In this document: piece by piece, positions 1 to 12,813 of the stretch | How positions within the stretch are numbered: position 1 is the stretch's first letter | Layout of the letters: each line of letters begins with the position of its first letter | Origin: Lutraria lutraria | Lineage: Eukaryota; Mollusca; Bivalvia; Venerida; Mactridae | Direction of reading: 5' to 3' | DNA: 64,000 nt | Assembly (NCBI GenBank): GCA_964023205.1 | Contig: OZ026842.1 | Coordinates: forward strand, 34,921,501 to 34,985,500 | Translations under genes and position numbers: made by a program | The notes under the pieces: generated by a model | What the model saw: only the letters and a program-made list of their open reading frames with translations | Database searches by the model: none | Told to the model about the DNA's origin: nothing

Positions 1-150
1 TGAGAAATACACAATGTGGCCTTTATTGACAAGTGGCCTTTATTCAAAGGTTGTTTGCTCTAAATAATCAATGATGGTGTTAAAAAGAATGGACTTTATT
101 CATAGAATGGCCTTTATTTGGAAGTGGCTGCTAGCACATGTTTAACTGTA
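1..150. mobile_element. MITE family 1, partial copy cut by window edge
   Basis: The sequence repeats the phrase tggcctttatt several times and ends in a degenerate TIR (tgtttaactgta). It matches the interior and right end of three fuller copies at 1465-1707, 4775-4957 and 7823-7982. The left TIR lies outside the window. Confidence 0.6.
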
Positions 151-691
151 ATTGTATAAATGTGAAATCTGCATTGACTGGTGACTTAACTTTTTGTTTT
201 TTCTAGATAATTCAGTGGATCCTAATGAAACTGTTAATGTATATTTTTGAAACTATAATATATAGACACTGGGCCCCTTAGGTCTAAAATATGTTCTTTA
301 ATTACAAGATTTGTATAAAATCTATAAAGAAACCCAAGATAAATCTTAAAAATTAAGGAATATTTTCCCCTGAGAAGTTCTATGTAAAAAACATAGTACA
401 CGTAGCTGTCATTGTCAGAAGTATGCTGGCCACGTCACAAGGCATTTCATATTTCACATTATGCGACATTATCATCCTTATTAATACTCTGATAGATGTA
501 CAAAAAAATGTATACATATCTTCCTTATAAGTACATGTAAATATTTGTCACATTCCATGAAGGAAACAAAAAAACTTTTTTTCCATTTTTCACCATTGTT
601 TAGGCATCACAGGTTAATAAAAAGTCACGACTTAAAACTCGGTACGGAATGTGGACACTGAAAAAGCGTCCCTGAAATATTAACCAAAAGT
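151..691. other. AT-rich non-coding stretch
   Basis: I see no coding signal or recognisable repeat here; it is low-complexity AT-rich DNA between a MITE end and a tRNA-like SINE. Confidence 0.5.
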
Positions 692-770
692 GGGGCCAAG
701 ATTCGAACAGACAACCTTTTGTTTTAAATTAGTACTCTAGCGTGTTACCATTTAACCACAGATCATCCCT
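692..770 (-). mobile_element. tRNA-derived SINE head (degenerate)
   Basis: On the minus strand an A-box-like segment (tgtggttaaatggtaac) is followed about 35 nt later by a B-box-like segment (gttcgaatcttgg). The spacing fits a Pol III internal promoter. Stem pairing is imperfect, so this is more likely a tRNA-derived SINE or tRNA pseudogene than a working tRNA. It is distinct from the long-arm SINE at 6058-6282. Confidence 0.45.
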
Positions 771-1100
771 TTTATGCTCTAACAGTTGATGAAGAACACA
801 GGTGCATGCATATGCACTTGAGTAGAATCACTGACTTTCAGTAAGATAGAAGACAGCTTCTTCACATGGTAAAATTTGAAGCCAACAGTATTGAGGGGCT
901 AGTGATAACTAGTAAGAGACCATTACCATTTGACCATGAAGGCCCCCATTGAATACACAATTTTCGTCTTAAATAACATTGTTAATCTGAATACGAACAA
1001 GCCGAAACATGCATCTAATGCATAAATTATAGTCACTCCCCCAAGTCAGACTGAATGCATTAACATTGATCAATCAAAATTATCAGTATGCAAATCAATA

Positions 1101-1279
1101 TACAGTGCAACCTCTCCAAAGCAACACCCTTTGGGAGTAGCAAAATTATGTTGTTGTTCGACGGTGGTTGATTTAGAAAGGTTGAATTAATAGTTTAATC
1201 GTGCAGTGGGAAAATTCATGCTGTTGTTGAAGTGATCTTGTTGCTCAAGAGAGGGCCACTCTGGAGAGGTTGCACTGTA
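1101..1279. mobile_element. MITE family 2 (TIR TACAGTGCAACCTCTCC)
   Basis: The element starts with tacagtgcaacctctcc and ends with the reverse complement, ggagaggttgcactgta. It is flanked by TA, as expected for a Tc1/mariner-mobilised MITE. A second, diverged copy lies in a DNAH2 intron at 62967-63144 and shares interior phrases such as tttgggagtagcaaaatta. Confidence 0.75.
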
Positions 1280-1464
1280 AATGACAAACACTGATACAAG
1301 TAAAGTAAAACCTCCATATCAAGACCACCTTTATGACAAAAAATGGTTGCAATATTGAGGTGGTATCATTATCAAGTTGATCTGTAGAAGAAATATTGAA
1401 AACCAGTCTGAATAAAAGTGGTCCTTTTTAATGATCACTAACTTGACTAAGTGAGGATTTGCAG

Positions 1465-1707
1465 TACAGTCAAACCTGTGAACAAAAGCCACCATTGGGA
1501 CAGACAATGTGTGGCCTTTATTCACAGGTGGCCTTTATTCAGAGGTCATTTTGTTCTAAATAAGCAATTATTGATGTTTTTAAAAGAATGGCCTTTATTC
1601 ACAAAGTGGCCTTTATTCAGAGGTCATTTTGTTCTAAATAAGCAATTCATGTTTTTTGAAACAATGGCCTTTATTCATAGGTGGCCACTAACACAGGTTT
1701 GACAGTA
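1465..1707. mobile_element. MITE family 1 (TIR TACAGTCAAACCTGTG)
   Basis: The inverted termini tacagtcaaacctgtg and cacaggtttgacagta flank several internal copies of tggcctttattca. The interior carries two copies of a segment of about 70 bp that includes cattttgttctaaataagca, so this copy is internally duplicated. TA ends suggest Tc1/mariner-type mobilisation. The small ORF here is just the repeat read in frame. Confidence 0.75.
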
Positions 1708-3763
1708 AATTCAAAACAATGAAGTTTATCAAAGGGTTAAAAGGGTGACTGATTTATACAGTTGGCCAATATTCAGAGGATTATGTTTTAGATTTTACCA
1801 GGAAATAATTATTTTCTGAAAAGTGATTATTGTTCACAGGTGACTTTATATACACAGGTTTAATTGCATTATAAAAACATACATAACAACAGTCCTTTTT
1901 TATTGTCTTGTGACTTTTTTCAAGACTCTTTTAAGTCATTTATGGGGAAATTCTTTCTCACAGAAGGAAAAATGTATACTTTTTGCTTGGGGGAATGGGG
2001 TCGAAAACCGGACCCTAAAATGGCATAAAAAAGGTCTGAACAGCTATACACTCCTATCCCCCCAAAAAATAAAACCCCAATCTGTAAAACTCTCCTCCGC
2101 TTTTCCCACATCATTAACATAAATTAGTCAAGCCATCAAAGGTAAGTCACTGATGAGATCATTTCCTTAAAATTTACCTTCTTCCCATACAAGAAATAGA
2201 TACATGATATTCAAGTCTGTTTATCACACATCACAGCCTTAACCGATATACATGTAATGTTTTATTAATCTTCTACCAAGCAGTAACATTTACCACAAGT
2301 AAAAGTATGTATTAAATAACTATGGTCATGTCATTATTTTGAGGTAACAGTATACAACAATGTTTTTTAACCCTCAAATATATTAATATTTTTTCTTGCA
2401 TGGGTATAAAGAGCTCAAATCAAATTATTCATGATTAGAAAAAAGAATTTACAAATTATATCAATTTAATACTTCACATGTACAGATAGTTCTATTTCAC
2501 TGCTAACGATATAAAGTCATTAAAATATAGGTAACACAACAACCATCAGATTTTCTAAATTATGTTAATTAACCCTCAAACGTCATCGTATTTTTCACAT
2601 TAATGGGTACTGAGTGTGATCTCACAAAAAATCTCTAAAAAACGATGTCATATAATTACATAAGAGAAAATGATAAAATTCATACAATTTCACATTATGT
2701 CATTGCTATTTCAAAATACAAAAATATACAGTCATGTGCTCATAATAGCTATATATAGTTTCATTCACATGATTTAATTGTGAATAAATTGGACTGAACT
2801 GATAATATCTCACAAGTGCAAGTATTTGACCCCAATTAAGTAGGAGATATCATAAGAGATATATTGTACATTTGTTGTATTAGCCAGGATGGGCCAATAC
2901 AATGGGTTTGTATGGTGGTTATGATGATATATTACACCACTATGAGATCGATCCTAAATTTACATCATTTATCTTACAATAATTTTAAAGGTTCAGATTT
3001 TCACAAATCAAATATCTCATGATTAACATGGTTTGTACAGTTAGAAATGTACAGAATTCTTAATTTTATGCTCTTATTAAGAAGTACAGACTGTGTTACT
3101 TTTTTTACCTGTTCGCCATTATTCACATAGTCACTATTATTCACATGGTGACCTTTTTTTCACACTGTGGCCATTTTCTTAATGGTAATATATATTACCT
3201 CAATGAACCCAAAAATCGTATATACCATAAATCAATTGGAAAAATTGCTGACAAGTTAACAATATCAACACTGATGGCATATATGTGTGACCAATTAACA
3301 GAACCTAAATATACTAAATCTATGTATGTTAATTATGTTATGAAATTATCACAAACTCAACAATAAAGGTTGCTAACTATTCATTTATAATTCTCAGTCA
3401 GACAATGAAAATACATAAACTCCACTACATTCAATTTACTGGCACATAATGATTGGAATATCTTATCCAGATTTGCCTGAACCACAGTAAACAGTTCAAT
3501 TAGACCATCCAATGTATTCATGTCAGACTCATTTAAAAATCCACACAAGAATTTGCAATTATGACCCCCTAAAGTGTCTAATTTCTTTATTCCAGCTTTT
3601 TGCTTTTCAGTACTTATATAATTATAATGTTCACAAAAACTCAGTGTACCTATGTACCTACACATCCATTCATAAAAGTTTGGGTTGCCTGACAAATCTT
3701 TTTTAAGGATATACATGTAGTTATATTGAACAAACAAGTAGGTACCAACAATTTTCTCTTGAC
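1708..3763. other. Non-coding AT-rich stretch with degenerate MITE relics
   Basis: Around 1740-1860 and 3105-3180 there are decayed phrases of MITE family 1 (for example gtgacctttttttcacactgtggcc). Otherwise I see only AT-rich sequence. Short ORFs here have no recognisable domain. Confidence 0.45.
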
Positions 3764-4181
3764 TTAGGCTTAAATTAAAATCAAGTTTGTTTGCCCTTTA
3801 CCGACTGACCCAAAAAAATCATGCCAACTCAAAAATTTTTATTGCAAAATCTGGGAGACCTTTATTTTTTTTACTTGAGAAAATATACATGTACTCAGTG
3901 CTTTCGATAGACATTTAAAGTGGGTGTCATTTGAAAATTGAAGTAATGAAGGAAAACAATAATGTGTGTTAAGGCACTGAGTACATGTTATGGTTGATTA
4001 AAGCACACAATAAATGGTTGTATGGTAGCAGAATGCATAAAATGAATATAGAATGCTTCTAGATAGAAATGTAATTTCATGCTAGGTAAAGGTAAAATAA
4101 AATATTTTTCCTACCTACCGACCCTCTTCTAAAATTCAGGGTCGGTAAAGGGCAAACAAACATATTTTTAATTTAGGCCTT
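3764..4181. mobile_element. Palindromic-ended element (TIR TTAGGCTTAAATTAAAA...)
   Basis: A left terminus of about 45 bp containing tttgtttgccctttaccgac is mirrored by the right terminus containing gtcggtaaagggcaaacaaa and ending in ttaggcctta. The interior includes acatgtactcagtgctttcg. A shorter, internally deleted copy lies at 13856-14053 in the opposite arrangement. No transposase is visible, so it is a non-autonomous DNA element. Confidence 0.7.
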
Positions 4182-4520
4182 ATATATTAGATGGGCCAGA
4201 TTAGAAGGGACAAAATTTGAGACGTTTCGCTGTATGTTTTGTATGCAATAAACCTCACTAGCATGCACTTAGTCAGAGATAAAGTAGTATGCTCCAATCT
4301 GTGACCTTGACCTAGTGTACAGGTAGACAACTGAAAAATGTATGCATGTATCATACATTCTTATAATGCAAAACATACAAGCTTTAATATTTTAAACAGT
4401 TGACTCATATTAAAGTTTTTCATGAATTCATACAAACAGACAGAAACAAACAAAAAGAAAACCAAATATAATAGCTATTCATACAAATGAACAACAGTTT
4501 GATAATACTATGAATATACC

Positions 4521-4616
4521 AAAGGGGTTTGTCACGAAAAAAAAATCAAAAAATTTTTTTTCCATGTAACCCATATAATTATATGATTGATTTTTTTTTC
4601 ATGACAAACCCCTTTG
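4521..4616. mobile_element. Fold-back MITE with 9-bp target duplication
   Basis: The arms aaaggggtttgtca and tgacaaaccccttt, extended by an A-run and T-run, make a near-perfect stem of about 28 bp around a loop of about 40 nt. The 9-mer GAATATACC occurs directly before (4512-4520) and after (4617-4625) the element. That is the expected target-site duplication of a Mutator-type element. Confidence 0.65.
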
Positions 4617-4774
4617 GAATATACCCGCCATGGAAAAAGACACACATTCTCAGTGCATCATACAATGAATAGTACATACAGGCATTATCCTGTGTGCAAA
4701 AAGTCACCTGTGGGATAACAAATAATATGAACAATGACCATAATTAATGCATATTTTTTCCCTGTTTTCTGATG

Positions 4775-4957
4775 TACAGTTAAACCTGTAAACAAAGGCC
4801 ACCCTTGAGGAAGACAAAGTGTGGTGTTTATTGACAGGTAGCCTTTATTTGCAGATAATTTTGTTCTAAATAAACAATGATTGTTTTTAAACTATAATGG
4901 CCTCTATTCCCAGGGTTGCCTTTATTCCATGGTGGCCACTAACACAGGTTTGACAGA
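4775..4957. mobile_element. MITE family 1
   Basis: It begins tacagttaaacctgta and ends acacaggtttgacag, with internal ggcctttattcc-type phrases and ttttgttctaaataa shared with 1465-1707 and 7823-7982. It is shorter than the 1465 copy because it lacks the internal duplication. Confidence 0.7.
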
Positions 4958-5112
4958 ATCTTTTTTTTTCAGCAGGACCTGAACTGCTTGATCTAGCTCG
5001 ATCGATACCTTAAAAGTCATGGTACTTCTCCATTTCACAGAACTGATTGAATATTTTTAAAACAGACAAACAAAAGTTCCGTTACAACAGTTGCACACAA
5101 TGGAAATACACT

Positions 5113-5190
5113 TCGAGGGTTCAGCGCAACAGTGTTGTAACTCATGTTGAAATATGAACAAGTTACGACAGTTTTGCGCTGAGCCCTCGA
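5113..5190. mobile_element. 78-bp hairpin element, copy 1
   Basis: An almost perfect inverted repeat runs from tcgagggttcagcgcaac to gcgctgagccctcga. Two further copies of exactly 78 bp lie at 13409-13486 and 53406-53483. All three share the loop region around acttgttc(t/a)tatttcaa. It could be a MITE or a mobile hairpin; no protein is encoded. Confidence 0.75.
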
Positions 5191-6057
5191 TTATTAGTTT
5201 CTGGAAACCTCAAAATTTACAGTTATATTTCATAACAAAACAGTGATTTTTTTCATATATTTACAACCGAATATGGGCTGATCCCCTAGCACCAAAGAGT
5301 ATGTTATATTTCCCCATAAAAATGCTTTATTTTTCCCTATGAAGTCATATTACCAATAGAAAAGAAATCACTGCAATATAAAATACCTGCATATCCAAGT
5401 TATCCATAAAAATATCAAACACAATTTTTAATATATCCATTACAAATTGCAATTAATTATCAAATCTACTTTCAGTTTACATATACTTAATACATCAACA
5501 ATTATTATCAGACAATAATAATCCACTAGTAGCCAATGATAAAACTCTACAAACCAACCTCCTATCATGAAGGGTTCTCAAGTGTATTTGTTACACACCA
5601 CTAGAAATGTTTAACATTTATAATGAAAGCAATATGAAAAATACTTGTATCTTGCATGTTCTAGATTTGTAATAAACTAGAATTCTCTGATACGCTGAAA
5701 TAATGTCCTCCTTATTAACTATCAAAAGCCTCCTAGTTTTTGAACTCTTTACAATCATAATTATGTTAAAACAAGGATACAAACACAACTGAAGATTGAC
5801 ATCTGAAATAGTTTTACTTCATTCAACAGGGTTTAATTAATGTGGCACATGTACAGCCACAGAAGTTCATTTTGCAACTGTCAGTTTTAACAATGAAGGA
5901 AGACCCCAGGCAAACATCTGGGTAGAACCATAAACCTTCTTAAAGGAAGTTGGACAGCTTCCTCCCATATGAACATGTCTGGTCCTGGGTAAGAAAATTT
6001 AATATATGACAACAGAAAAATGGAACTTTAAGTTTAACATAATTCTTATTGTTTCAT
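5191..6057. other. AT-rich non-coding stretch
   Basis: I see no ORF of note, no clear repeat and no RNA gene in this interval. Confidence 0.4.
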
Positions 6058-6282
6058 CATCAGATTTTATGACCATTTTCAACAGTCAGAGTCATATGAA
6101 GCGGACAGTTCATGTAATTATCATTCCAGGGAAGAACCAACTACCAGACTCCCATCCTCCATAAGCAACTGCCTACTTTCTCACATAAAGAGACATGGGC
6201 TCAAACCCATGACCCTCTATCAGTGAGAGGTTACAGTGATTTGAAGTCAGCAACTTTAACCACTCGACCATGGAGGCGGGCC
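6058..6282 (-). mobile_element. tRNA-derived SINE with long variable arm, copy 1
   Basis: Read on the minus strand it starts with a tRNA Ser/Leu-like head: A box around catggtcgagtggttaaag, a long variable region with cctctcactgatagagg, and B box gggtttgagccca. A body and tail follow (gactctgactgttgaaaa). The same order occurs at 54311-54530 on the plus strand, so this is a dispersed SINE rather than a tRNA gene. Confidence 0.75.
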
Positions 6283-7822
6283 CTCACACAATTCTTACAC
6301 AAATCAAGATAGATCAATCATATAGTTCCACAACCAGTCTTTTCCAATGACCGGACATTCGGTCTTGTGAGGGCACAATTTTTTCCAGACCAAAATGAAC
6401 ATTTACCAGACTGATTCTTAACCTGCTTTTGCATGATCAAAATTAATGTTGTTTCTAGAGTATTAATGAAAGTATATGATGGTTTTATCATAATTAACAG
6501 TAATTCTTTATCATATACTAGTGAAACATTAGTTTTGGGGAATTGTTTTCGAATTTTAGACAATATATCAGCTCAAGATTTCACCAGCCGGTCTGGTGGT
6601 CCTTCAAAATTTGCAGGACCGGCAGCAATTTAGACGGACTCGGTCTTTGGACCTGTGGCTAAATTTGAAGGCTGCACAGTATAAAAAAGTCTGAAATTAA
6701 GGTAGATAAGAAAAGAATTCTTAGAATAAAACACATACATGTTTTTGCATCTAATATTTTTTTAAGAATTTTTTTTAAAAGGAGCTTTATTGGCAGTTAC
6801 ATCTAACAATAAAAATCAGTCGTAAGATTTTTGTGTGAAAAGGGTTGAAAATCCTTCAACAAAAAAAGTCTAAATAATTAACACACATAGTTTCTCCTAC
6901 ACATTATATTCTACAACAAAAAAAAAGTAAAATAAAACGACAAAAAAAAACAAATAAAACCACACTTACAATCATTTGAAAACTGTAGTAAAAATACCTG
7001 CAGTTACACTCCTATAGTATATTGACACCCATTCAAAAAGACATACAAACTTACTATAGATATCACTAGATTGTTACACGCTCCAATTAAGTTTACATTA
7101 TGAATACTACAAACATACTATTTTATGGTACACAAATCATCCGAATAGTAAAATTTTATCTCACTGAAATTTAAAAGTTGATAAAATTTCATCTTATACA
7201 CATAAAAGGTCCATTAAGTAAATATAGCCAAGCTTAACGACCAATTTTTCTACCAATGATAACACTTGATGACACAAGCCTTGCAGTATTGTTAGTTCGA
7301 GTGGGTCAAAATATCGGACACTATAGTGTAGAAAAATGTTTTTAGGACAAAGCACTTTAGCATGTTCTCTTCATTACTAATGTCAAATACCTTGTTAAAG
7401 TGTCACTGTAAAAATATCAGAAAAAAGTTAAGGACGGTAATGATAGTGGCAGTAAAGGATTTTACCTTTATCTGTTCATCAAAAAATATCCAAGTACTAA
7501 CAAAAGTTTGCTAACGAAAACTTTAAAGCTAAAGAAATAAGAATCTTTTCTGTCTTTAAAAATAAATAATCATGCAGAGATCATTTGTTTTACATTGTGG
7601 TCTTCCTACCACATTGTGGTTCAAAATCTACCAAGGACATATGTACATGATTTGTTCTATATTTGATAACTATCCTTTATTGACCATTTTTAAACAGAAA
7701 TATGCATAAAGCAGACACTTGCTTATTCCAATACACTTGAACTTCTACAAATCAGTAAGACTGTGGGTTCACAATAAGATTTACAAAACTCCCTTCACCT
7801 AATGAAAAATAGAAACTAATTA
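6283..7822. other. AT-rich non-coding stretch
   Basis: There are A-rich runs near 6900-6960 and no recognisable gene. A small inverted tract around 6580-6660 (ggtctggtggtcc / gacctgtgg) is too weak to assign. Confidence 0.4.
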
Positions 7823-7982
7823 TACAGTCAAACATGTGAACAAAAGCTGTCATGGAAAGGTAACCTTTATTTGGTGGTCAATTTGTTCTAAATAATTAAT
7901 GGCATTTTACAAAGAATAGCCTTTATTCACAGGGTGGCCTTTATTCAGAGATGACTGCTTACTTGGCTCAGGTTTGACTGTA
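7823..7982. mobile_element. MITE family 1
   Basis: The TIRs tacagtcaaacatgtg and caggtttgactgta, flanked by TA, enclose agcctttattcacagggtgg-type phrases. At 160 bp this is the shortest complete copy of the family in the window. Confidence 0.75.
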
Positions 7983-8027
7983 TACCAATACTTGATTTTA
8001 ATAGAATAAATTCAAATACTTCTAATC

Positions 8028-8897
8028 AAGAACAAGAGGGCCAAGATGACCCTATATCGCTCACATGACAATCACTGTTCACTCATTAAAACATTGTTTT
8101 GAACCGGTGACCTAGTTTTTGACCCCAGATGACCTATGTTAGAACTTGTCCTACAAATAAATATGACAAACATTTTGATAAGGTTTGGTGAAGATCCAAT
8201 CAAAACCATGAAAACTACAGCATAGAAAAGTTTTTCCTAAGATTTGACCGTGTGACCTAGTTTTTGACCCCAGATGACCAATGTTCAAATTTGTCGTCAC
8301 TCTTACATATCATTGAGACAAACTTTCTGACAAGGTTTGGTGAAGATGCAATCAAAATAAGACATCTAAAGTGTTAATAAGGTTTTCCTAAGATTAGACG
8401 TTGTGACCTAGTTTTTGACCCTAGGTGACCCATATTAGTACTTGGCTGTAATATCATTAAAACAAACAATTTGACCAAGTTTGGTGAAGATACAATTATA
8501 ACTGTGAAATCTACAGTGTTAACATGGTTTTCCTTAAGATTTGACCTAGCGACCTAGTTTTTGACCGGAAATACCCTATTATCAAACTTGACCTACATAT
8601 TATTAAATAAACATTCTGACAAAGTTTTATGAAGATCCAATCAAAACAGTGATTTCTAAAGTGTTCACAAGTTTTCCCTTATTTGGCCCTGGTGACCTTG
8701 TTTTGGACCCCAAATGGCCCGATATCAGTCTCGTCGAGATTTTGTCGATATTAACATTCTGACCTAGTTTTGCAAAAATTGAGCTAAAAATGTGGACCCT
8801 AGTGTGTTCACAAGGTAAAGTTTGACGACACACGAGGCCGGACGAAGACTGATCACAAAAGCTCACCCTGTCACTTTGTGACATGTGAGCTAAAAAA
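8028..8897. repeat. Five-unit degenerate tandem repeat (about 145 bp), bivalve-type
   Basis: The phrase tgacctagtttttgacc recurs, diverging in the last unit, at 8108, 8253, 8404, 8550 and 8693, giving spacings of 145, 151, 146 and 143 bp. Units also share ggtgaagatccaatcaaaa and gttttcctaagattt. The array opens with caagagggccaagatgaccc and closes with gatcacaaaagctcacc. I know this degenerate repeat from clam and other heterodont genomes. A solo 3' end lies at 19395-19470. Confidence 0.75.
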
Positions 8898-9640
8898 AAC
8901 TGACCACACTTTCGATTTTCCTTAATGTCACAAGTATCGACACTTGTTAATAAATAGTTCCACATTTTCCCACAAGAACAATTTAATCAAATCATTATTG
9001 TTAAAGTGTTACTCATCCCTTTTTGGTACAGTAAATATTTTAGATAACACACTCCTTTATGAGAACAAATATTTCAATTCAGAATGTAGCATAAACATAT
9101 TAAACAGATCTCAAGTATTTAAATCAACTTTACTGCAATCAACCCTGTACTTAAGACCACCTGAGACATTATAGGCACTGTCTGCTATCTGGCTTTCATG
9201 CTTAAATCATTCAATTCCAATTTAAACACCTGCAAGTTATTTTCAACCTGTAAATGAAGATCACCTGAAATGAAGATCCTTTTCAACCAAATATGGTCTT
9301 TAAATGAAGGCTTTAATACTAGTAATTATGTTCTATTCCCTTTTAAGGACATTTTCAGTTAAAATTTCTATTCCCTTTAATCAGGTCATTTTCAGTTAAA
9401 AGTGGATAACTTATTATTTTTTTATCTTTTGATAAATCCCGGTTAGGCTTTTTCCCACATTTTTACCATTTAGTGTGATACACTTTTCATTCTTTCTACA
9501 TAATAGAAATTGATTAAACTTTATAAGTCGATAGTCAGATATATTCCCCATTCAAAATGAGAAAAAAATCACAGGTCACAATATTAATTTTGGAATATTC
9601 CTCACTCTTATCATGGGGGGGGGGCAATTATGATAAACAA
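8898..9640. other. Non-coding stretch
   Basis: Around 9240-9340 there are short repeated phrases (aaatgaagatc, aaatgaaggc) that resemble a decayed MITE. A run of nine G lies near 9616. No gene is recognised. Confidence 0.4.
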
Positions 9641-9654
9641 TAATATTCATGTAT

Positions 9655-9800
9655 GTGTGACCGAGGGCCGAGCTGAGGCGTAGGCTCCTGGATTTGTGTC
9701 GTTGGGGAATTAGCTTATTCGGCCGACAGCCCCTACTGTCTCCAACACCTCAGCCGCACAGTGTCTTTGTTGTTGGTACCTCTTGCATATAACTTATAAG
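9655..9800. other. GC-richer island of unknown nature
   Basis: Roughly 145 bp stand out from the AT-rich background, with short inverted tracts (gctgaggcg / cacctcagc, and ttggtacc / ggtaccaa near 9774-9812). All frames are interrupted. It may be a transposon terminus or a structured RNA remnant; I cannot assign it. Confidence 0.3.
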
Positions 9801-12800
9801 GGTACCAAATGTGTATGTCTTGGAAATATACACAACTAGTCCAATTCAGTATTTTCACTATTTTATTCAGCCATAACAAATGTTTATAATATTCAGTTCC
9901 AAAAGATATAAGTAGAGAAACCAGATGACATAAATTCAGATGTAACTTGTTTGAAAACTAAGCGAAGACTAATTTAATAAATCCAGATGTTACTTAACTG
10001 AAAACTTAGTGTAGACTCTCCAAAGACCTGGTAAAGACTAACTTAATAATAAATAACAAAGTAATCAATGAGAAAAGGGGCTGGACCCTTTATAAAATTT
10101 GACCAATAGAATTAAAACATATTGGCAGGAAATACTTAATTGATAACTTATAATAACTTATTGATAGAACTAAAAAAAAAGATTATTAGAAGCCCTATGG
10201 CAGAACTACTTGCTTATAATAAATTTATTATAGAAGCCCTGTGGCAGATTGACCTAAGTCTGCTTTGATAACCATCTAATCTAAGGTGATAAAACATATA
10301 TCTATAGAAGTTAGAATTTTAAATATGTCAAATTGATTGATGTGAAAACTAAGTGATTGACACACAGAACTTAGAACAAGCAATACATTTTTGTGTGTCT
10401 AGCAATAACATTATAATTATAAAGAAACTTAACAGAAAGTAATTTTTATACAACAATATGAAATTATTCATTGAAATTAAAAACATTTCTTGGCATAGTT
10501 TTATACCTTGTTACATATGTCTATACATTATCACTTTTACAAACTCCAGTGTTGGTTCAATCTTAAGAACAGAAAATTAGTTGAGTATTTCATCATTTAA
10601 AACAAAAAGATGTAAAAAAACAACAACATAAAATTGTACAAAACACAGTTAACTTCGTATGTGCACCTTTCCCATTAATACATGCTTTATTTACATTTTC
10701 CGCCAATTAACGTAGCATCAAATGTTACATGACATCACTTCCATTATTTATAGTCGTGAAAATCGATATTTTAGCCGGTGTACAGGTAAATTATGACAAG
10801 TGAGAATAAACTGCCGTGAAAGTCTTTAAGGCTGCATACCAGGTTTTAGGTGATAAAACTAAGAATTATTCTCTAATCTCAGTTTTGTGTTTTCAATAGT
10901 TTAACCTAATTTTGATAAAATAATGAAAATAATACAAACAACCTTAAGAAATATTATGTTTGTGGTAATGCTACATGTACCTACTCACCAGAAACGTCCC
11001 TACCCTGTACCCAACTTTTTTCTGGTCATGGGTAAAAAAAAAGCATTCTAATATGTATTTTTGGTTCAATATAAAAAATAAATTGTAAAAAAATGTTTTT
11101 TCTGCCTACCCACCTACCCACTGGCAATTGTCTGAGTAAATTTACCAAAAACAAACATCTTTTTAAGGCCATAGCCCAGTATTCTATATACATGTCCATT
11201 TATCAAGTTGCCAAGTTTTTCATTCAGCAAACATATAAGTTAATTGGACTAACAATAGTAAAACTGTTGAGGACATTTATGAATCAAGATTTGTGCATCA
11301 TGAGCTATCTCAAGTTAAATAACCTCAGACTTGGTTTCCCTGTGTTACAGAGTTTGCGAGATCACAAATGAATCTTCAGTAATAACCCAACAATAATTTC
11401 AAACTCATTAAATCTTGCTAAATTTCAGTCTTACCTTATAAAATTCTACAGTCAGACAAACTTTCCAGGAAGTTACAGCAGACTGCTAGGCTATATGAGA
11501 TCACCGTCAAATCTTAATCAATAGATTAATTTTAAATTCATGATATTTTGCTACATCTGACTCTTACCTTATATCACAACAAACTATAAAGTCACACACA
11601 TTTTATGTAGGTTTTAAGCTCAAATGAAATAGATACTTGAATATCATACCACTATTATTTAACCACTATTTTATTGTACACTATTAAATCCAAGGTTGAC
11701 AAACTATGCTTATGGTATAAAAGAGAGAAAATGTTTTGAGATGGTCCCGTGTGTCATTATGTCTGGTCCTACCTCACTAAAATCTAAAATGTCACACTAA
11801 CACAAAAACATTTTCAACAACAAAACACATCTAGGAGATGCATCACATTTCAAAAATTAATTAATGTATTCATAAATGATATCTTATACTGTTATAGGCT
11901 TATAATAGCTGCAGAGTTATGCTTTGTGAAGCGTATCATGATAACACCATTAATTTAATGTTTTGTATATAAACAAGTAAGAGTAAAACATTCTACATGA
12001 TCACTCACTATATTTTGTACAAATCTAAATTAATATTAAACACATTAGACAAACTGATTACTTTAAAATTGAATTGAATAACTTCAATGAATTTAATTTC
12101 TAAAGGCATAAAAGAAAATTGTTCATTTCTAGTTACCTCGACTTACCCAAATGTTTACACACGATCCAAGACTTTTTATTTGGCCTGAGGAAAGCTATAC
12201 ATCGACTTCCTCATTTTTTCACCTTTCTGCCTGCTCACAAGAGCCAAAAATAAGAAGTGTCCAAGGGTGTATGTTTTCATTCCCATGTATGGATCCGAGG
12301 TTGAGCGATTTTCTGACTTAGCTATCAGCAGTGGGATGGGGCAAATAGATGCTCCATGATCACCAAGGAAAAGCTCTGCTAGCTCTGCTTTTCAAAAACA
12401 ACAGAAGCATCGCAAACCACCCACCCTATTTATAATTAGCATGTAACCAGTAACAAACAATTCTGTAAGGCCTTAACTAAAGAAAAGTCAAAGTAAGACT
12501 TAACAAGATCTTTCATATCTGGTAAACCCTTTTTCTGATGATTCAAAGTTGTAGCAATGGAATATATAATTATTAAGGATTTAAAATGCTGTGTTTACAT
12601 ACAACAATGATAATGACTGAGCTCTTGAGATAGGTAAATTTGTATAAAAAGAATCTCTTGTTGAAATGTCTGAGTCCCTGCGAGGGGTTTGACCTCATTG
12701 GAATATAGAAATGTTCTTTATTTGAGTGTGAAATTTATCTGTGCTATGTTAGTCAGAAAATGTTAGAAAAAATATGTTTTAAATTTTTTTTGTTAATTAA

Positions 12801-12813
12801 GCTATAAAGTTAC
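9800..12813. other. Non-coding stretch with short local duplications
   Basis: Around 9935-10040 an aacttagtgtagact-type phrase is repeated. Around 10175-10245 the phrase agaagccct(a/g)tggcaga occurs twice. Near 10985-11110 there are acc-rich tracts related to the 12814-13030 family. The 92-residue ORF at 11093-11371 shows no domain. Near 12150-12420 a GC-richer segment could fold but is unassigned. Confidence 0.4.

Noticed and set aside
8627..8965. 112-codon minus-strand ORF
   Set aside because: It lies within and across the end of the 145-bp repeat array.
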